From assembly GCA_965248545.1 (NCBI GenBank), contig OZ252110.1, forward strand, positions 3,968,001 through 4,032,000: a DNA stretch of 64,000 nt, written 5' to 3'. The notes below the pieces were generated by a model, which searched no databases, had not been told where the DNA came from, and saw only the letters and a list, made by a program, of their open reading frames with translations. Origin of the DNA: Alteromonas_E sp965248545 (GTDB lineage Bacteria; Pseudomonadota; Gammaproteobacteria; Enterobacterales; Alteromonadaceae). Positions 61,910-64,000 of this stretch are shown here, one piece after another (position 1 is the stretch's first letter; each line of letters begins with the position of its first letter). Position numbers and translations under genes: made by a program.

Positions 61910-63019
61910 ATGAATATAGGGCGGTCCTCGCAAATGCAGACAATAGAGCACTATGACACGTCATTGTTGCCAGAGACGATTTACAGCTTCTTGATGTCTC
62001 TAAATGGCCCAACCATGATCAAACTGGCGGGTGAACAGCCGGGTTGTATTGTCGTCACCACGTTATTGCACGCCAACGAACCGAGCGGCCTGCGGGTATT
62101 GCACCGTTTGTTAAAGGAAGAATTCAAACCGAAAAAAGACACCTATTTTATTATTGCGTCAGTCGACGCAGCGAAACTGGAACCGCCCTTTAGTCATCGA
62201 CAATTACCACAGCAGCGCGATTTGAATCGCTGCTTTACGCCTCCATATGAAGACTATAACGGGCAACTTGCGAAGCAGATTATTGACACTATCGTTAAAC
62301 TCAAACCTGAACTGCAAATTGACATGCACAACACCTCAGGCAGCGGACCGGTATTTTGTGTCTCTACCCGATATCAAGCCGAGCACATAGCACTCAGTTC
62401 ATTTTTTTCACGCTGGCTAGTTCACACTGACATGACGTTGGGTTCGATTATGGAGGTGCCTTTCATGCACCCTGTGATCACCGTAGAAGCTGGTGGAGCT
62501 CAAGATAAACAAGCGGACTTTAATGCCTACACCGGATTGCGCAGACTTTTAACGACTGATACACCTTTTGAACTGCAACAACCGATTGATATTGTGCATC
62601 AACCGATGCGTTTGTTAATCGCGCCAAATTCAACCATAGCGTACTCGGACAGACCGGTATTCGGCGTCTCACTTACCTTTATCCAAGATATTGAAAGGTT
62701 GAATTTTGGTGTGATACAACCGGGCACAACATTGGGTTGGGCAGACCCTGCTGGCTTATACCATTTTTATTTACAAGGTTCCCAAGACGACAAACAAATC
62801 AGTGACTATTTCGACGTCGTCAATGATGTCATCACGCCAAAGATCCCGCTGAAGGTTTTTATGGCGACATCCCATGCGAATATCGCCAAGATGGACTGCT
62901 TACTGTATTTCGTAGATGCCGAGCATCAAGTCAACCGGCAGCTTTTGTTGTCTCCGGTTCAGGGTGCCAATGTAGCATCCGAGACAGATGTGAACGGCGA
63001 CACTCCCGACCAACGCTGA
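61910..63019 (+). CDS. Succinylglutamate desuccinylase/aspartoacylase-family metallohydrolase (2)
   Basis: 369 aa; ATG at 61910 follows the ligase stop by one base with GGGAG nearby, or ATG 61934 (MQTIEHYD) could serve. Zinc ligands His54 and Glu57 in LLHANEPSG and His in QIDMHNTSG; Glu in VITVEAGG is the probable catalytic base. It is only a distant paralogue of the one at 56244. Translationally coupled to the GCS2-like ligase, so the pair probably makes and breaks one amide. Overlaps the convergent recD by 61 bp. Confidence 0.87.
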   Translation: MNIGRSSQMQTIEHYDTSLLPETIYSFLMSLNGPTMIKLAGEQPGCIVVTTLLHANEPSGLRVLHRLLKEEFKPKKDTYFIIASVDAAKLEPPFSHRQLPQQRDLNRCFTPPYEDYNGQLAKQIIDTIVKLKPELQIDMHNTSGSGPVFCVSTRYQAEHIALSSFFSRWLVHTDMTLGSIMEVPFMHPVITVEAGGAQDKQADFNAYTGLRRLLTTDTPFELQQPIDIVHQPMRLLIAPNSTIAYSDRPVFGVSLTFIQDIERLNFGVIQPGTTLGWADPAGLYHFYLQGSQDDKQISDYFDVVNDVITPKIPLKVFMATSHANIAKMDCLLYFVDAEHQVNRQLLLSPVQGANVASETDVNGDTPDQR

Positions 63020-64000
63020 GTTTTTTGCGTTACACATTCAACAAAACGCGCCCTGTCACATACGAGTGTCAAACGTTCTCTACTGCGCGTTATGCCAGTG
63101 TACAACAGTTCGTTTGTCAACAACCTGTCAGCGCCCTGCTGCGGAATTACCACCGCCACATGCTGATATTCAGAGCCCTGTGATTTGTGGACAGTCATTG
63201 CGAATACCGACTCTAGCTCAATCACTCGATCGGGTGAAAACTCGCGAGTTTCTTCGCCGTTACTATGCGAAAAATGGATAGCCAGCTTGCCTCGCGTATC
63301 GCGCCAGACGATGCCAATATCACCGTTGTACAGTCCGAGTGATGCTAAGTTTTTGGTTATCATTACTAAACGACCGTGAAAATGCGACTGATTCAACGCC
63401 ACATTGGCACGTCGCTTCAAGGTTGAATCAATTAGTTGATTGAGGTTTTCAACCCCCATTGGCCCTTGGCGCGTTACACACAACAAACGAAACTGCTGAG
63501 CCGCGCGCAACGCTTTTATTGGCGTCGGCTGCGATGCTAAAGGCGCGTAGTAGTCCTCTATCCAGCGACGCACAAACGCTTCGAATTGGGCGTAATTGGC
63601 ATGTTCGAATCGGTCTGATGCCTCGCAATAGGACAAATAGTTTTCCCATGTGGACCTGGCCTGTTGAGGTTGATTAATGCTGCGCTGAATTTGCGACGCG
63701 ATGTCTCCTAATGACTGATCAAAGCGTTTGGACTGCTGCAGTTCGATTGCATAAGTGTAGAACTCTGCGTCAATGAGCGAATCAACTGGCACTTGGAACT
63801 CCATGAGCCAGCTTTTTTGCAGTGCTGAAAGCTGATTGCTTGGGTGAGGCTGTAACATCGGCAAGACATTACCGGACTCAACTGACGGCAACTGAGCAGC
63901 ATCGCCTAGGAGTATCAGCCGACAATGATCGGGTACAGCGCGGATTAAGCGGGTAAATAATGCCAGATCGAGCATTGAGCATTCATCGACAACAAGCACA
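62959..64000 (-). CDS. recD: Exodeoxyribonuclease V alpha subunit RecD, C-terminal part
   Basis: At least 347 codons, open to the window edge. The visible part begins at the Walker B helicase motif (VLVVDECSM), then LILLGDAAQLPSVESGNVL (motif III), the MTVHKSQGSEY motif and LLYTGITRSRERL (motif VI), all RecD. With RecB and RecC it unwinds and degrades double-strand ends. The N-terminal half with Walker A lies outside the window, and recB would be expected just upstream. Its end overlaps the AstE-like gene. Confidence 0.95.
   Translation of the reverse strand, partial: VLVVDECSMLDLALFTRLIRAVPDHCRLILLGDAAQLPSVESGNVLPMLQPHPSNQLSALQKSWLMEFQVPVDSLIDAEFYTYAIELQQSKRFDQSLGDIASQIQRSINQPQQARSTWENYLSYCEASDRFEHANYAQFEAFVRRWIEDYYAPLASQPTPIKALRAAQQFRLLCVTRQGPMGVENLNQLIDSTLKRRANVALNQSHFHGRLVMITKNLASLGLYNGDIGIVWRDTRGKLAIHFSHSNGEETREFSPDRVIELESVFAMTVHKSQGSEYQHVAVVIPQQGADRLLTNELLYTGITRSRERLTLVCDRARFVECVTQKTQRWSGVSPFTSVSDATLAP

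Overview
The window reads as chromosomal DNA of a marine gammaproteobacterium, most likely of the Alteromonadales. This is inferred from the rimP-nusA-infB order, two E. coli-type acidic repeats in NusA, small DUF3718 and DUF3012 proteins, several TonB-dependent receptors, and FNR-like and FadR-like boxes. Genes are dense on both strands. I saw no prophage, insertion sequence, rRNA or CRISPR array. The two ends cut infB (left) and recD (right).

Layout: 1-2.3 kb, rimP-nusA-infB behind a strong promoter with a GC-rich start region and a structured leader. 2.3-6.1 kb, small secreted or orphan proteins, gene fragments and a soluble CZB-type chemoreceptor. 6.1-9.3 kb, a lipid operon: an N-acyl-synthase-like GNAT fused to a cyclic-nucleotide-binding domain, a WS/DGAT wax-ester/triacylglycerol synthase and an alpha/beta hydrolase. 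9.5-16.2 kb, AlkC-like and AlkD-like DNA repair proteins, an HD-GYP protein, a class V aminotransferase and a membrane chemoreceptor. 16.3-21.9 kb, a siderophore-type TonB receptor with an ABC-2 ATPase and two permeases. 22.3-24.5 kb, a molybdopterin oxidoreductase and an initiator tRNA-fMet. 24.7-30.8 kb, phhB, a TonB receptor broken by one amber codon, a MaoC hydratase with a divergent LysR regulator, and small lipoproteins.

30.9-41.3 kb is a fatty-acid beta-oxidation block (FadJ-like, thiolase, acyl-CoA dehydrogenase, epoxide-hydrolase-like protein, haloalkane dehalogenase, SDR). It lies between two 555-bp direct repeats, each carrying a complete DUF3718 gene. 41.3-45.3 kb is a second acyl-CoA operon (acyl-CoA dehydrogenase, APH-like kinase, histidine phosphatase, quinone-oxidoreductase-like MDR) that resembles the phosphorylation route for 4-hydroxyacyl-CoAs. 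hemN follows, with an FNR-type box upstream.

48.4-56.0 kb is one long molybdenum operon: moeB-like, xdhC, sufS-like, sufU-like, moaB, moaC, moaD, moaE, modA, modB, modC. It joins molybdate uptake, molybdopterin synthesis, sulfur delivery and Moco insertion or sulfuration. 56.2-63.0 kb holds two AstE/aspartoacylase-type hydrolases, a GCS2-like ligase, a CheY-like receiver and a DUF5117-type metalloprotease. recD closes the window. The least explained and most interesting parts are the cNMP-linked acyltransferase operon, the ligase/deacylase set, the APH-ACAD-phosphatase operon, the cysteine desulfurase inside the Moco operon, and the duplicated DUF3718 units.
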